Below are positions 63,896 through 64,000 of a DNA stretch of 64,000 nucleotides, piece by piece. The notes beneath the pieces were generated by a model. It was not told where the DNA came from and ran no database searches. It saw nothing but the letters and a program-made list of their open reading frames with translations. The stretch covers positions 1 through 64,000 of the forward strand of contig JAURVB010004714.1 in NCBI GenBank assembly GCA_033002965.1, given 5' to 3'. Position numbers and translations under genes: made by a program. Positions within the stretch are counted from its first letter, which is position 1. Every line of letters begins with the position of its first letter. The stretch comes from Piper betle (taxonomy: Eukaryota; Streptophyta; Magnoliopsida; Piperales; Piperaceae).

Positions 63896-64000
63896 TGTAA
63901 CACCCCGTTTTGGTTCACCCATGAACCAACCCGGAAATGTTATCGGCGACCGAACCGTTTACTAATATACTGGATTCGGTTAAGCTGACCCAGATCTACC
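63896..64000 (+). mobile_element. Possible start of an LTR (TGTAACACCCC) cut by the window edge
   Basis: TGTAACACCCCGTTTTGG is a common 5' border of plant gypsy-type LTRs. Only about 105 bp are inside the window, so the element cannot be confirmed. Confidence 0.4.

Overview
This window looks like nuclear DNA from a flowering plant, most likely a monocot. Genes have many introns with GT-AG borders, intergenic DNA is AT-rich and full of transposons, and several first or single coding exons are strikingly GC-rich (AGP-like gene, AT-hook gene, kinase, glucosyltransferase), a pattern common in monocots. Two products go to the chloroplast (photosystem II PsbY and a plastid-type isopentenyl-diphosphate isomerase). 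The species cannot be named from sequence alone.

Layout: 1-3.4 kb, repeats including a complete hAT-like element; 4.27-6.19 kb (+) CFIm68/CPSF6-like RNA-binding protein; 9.57-10.19 kb (+) small AGP-like, probably GPI-anchored protein; 12.3-18.3 kb (+) STICHEL-like gene with a duplicated promoter segment; 19.75-26.03 kb (+) a young Ty1/copia retrotransposon with both LTRs; 26.65-27.55 kb, second hAT-like copy; 28.13-32.99 kb (+) eleven-exon TPR protein; 34.25-34.88 kb (+) PSBY; 36.69-39.10 kb (-) AT-hook/PPC (AHL) protein; 41.63-41.91 kb (-) two-exon 65-residue membrane protein; 44.04-47.33 kb (+) STE20/BLUS1-type kinase with a MITE-bearing intron; 47.74-48.78 kb (-) USP-like protein; 49.21-51.98 kb (-) isopentenyl-diphosphate isomerase; 54.62-55.46 kb, third hAT-like copy; 57.91-59.42 kb (+) UGT74-type glucosyltransferase; 59.95-64 kb, a miniature LTR element and decayed repeats.

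The genes are independent single-copy-style loci, not a pathway cluster. PSBY (photosynthesis), the BLUS1-like kinase (blue-light stomatal signalling in its family) and IDI (isoprenoid precursors) are neighbours without sequence evidence of co-regulation.

Main observations: (1) seven reading-frame breaks in five host genes are all of the same kind, one base missing in or beside a mononucleotide run, and repairing them gives CDS lengths divisible by three in four genes; this points to homopolymer under-calling in the assembly rather than pseudogenes. (2) Three complete 850-900 bp hAT-like non-autonomous elements, each with 7-8 bp target duplications, AATCGG-rich ends, a CpG-rich core and a conserved 25-bp palindrome, plus two diverged relatives. 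(3) The copia leader between primer-binding site and gag carries five stem-loops; two share a loop but have different, still complementary, stems. (4) A small repeat occurs twice as direct pairs about 335 bp apart at two distant loci in opposite orientation.
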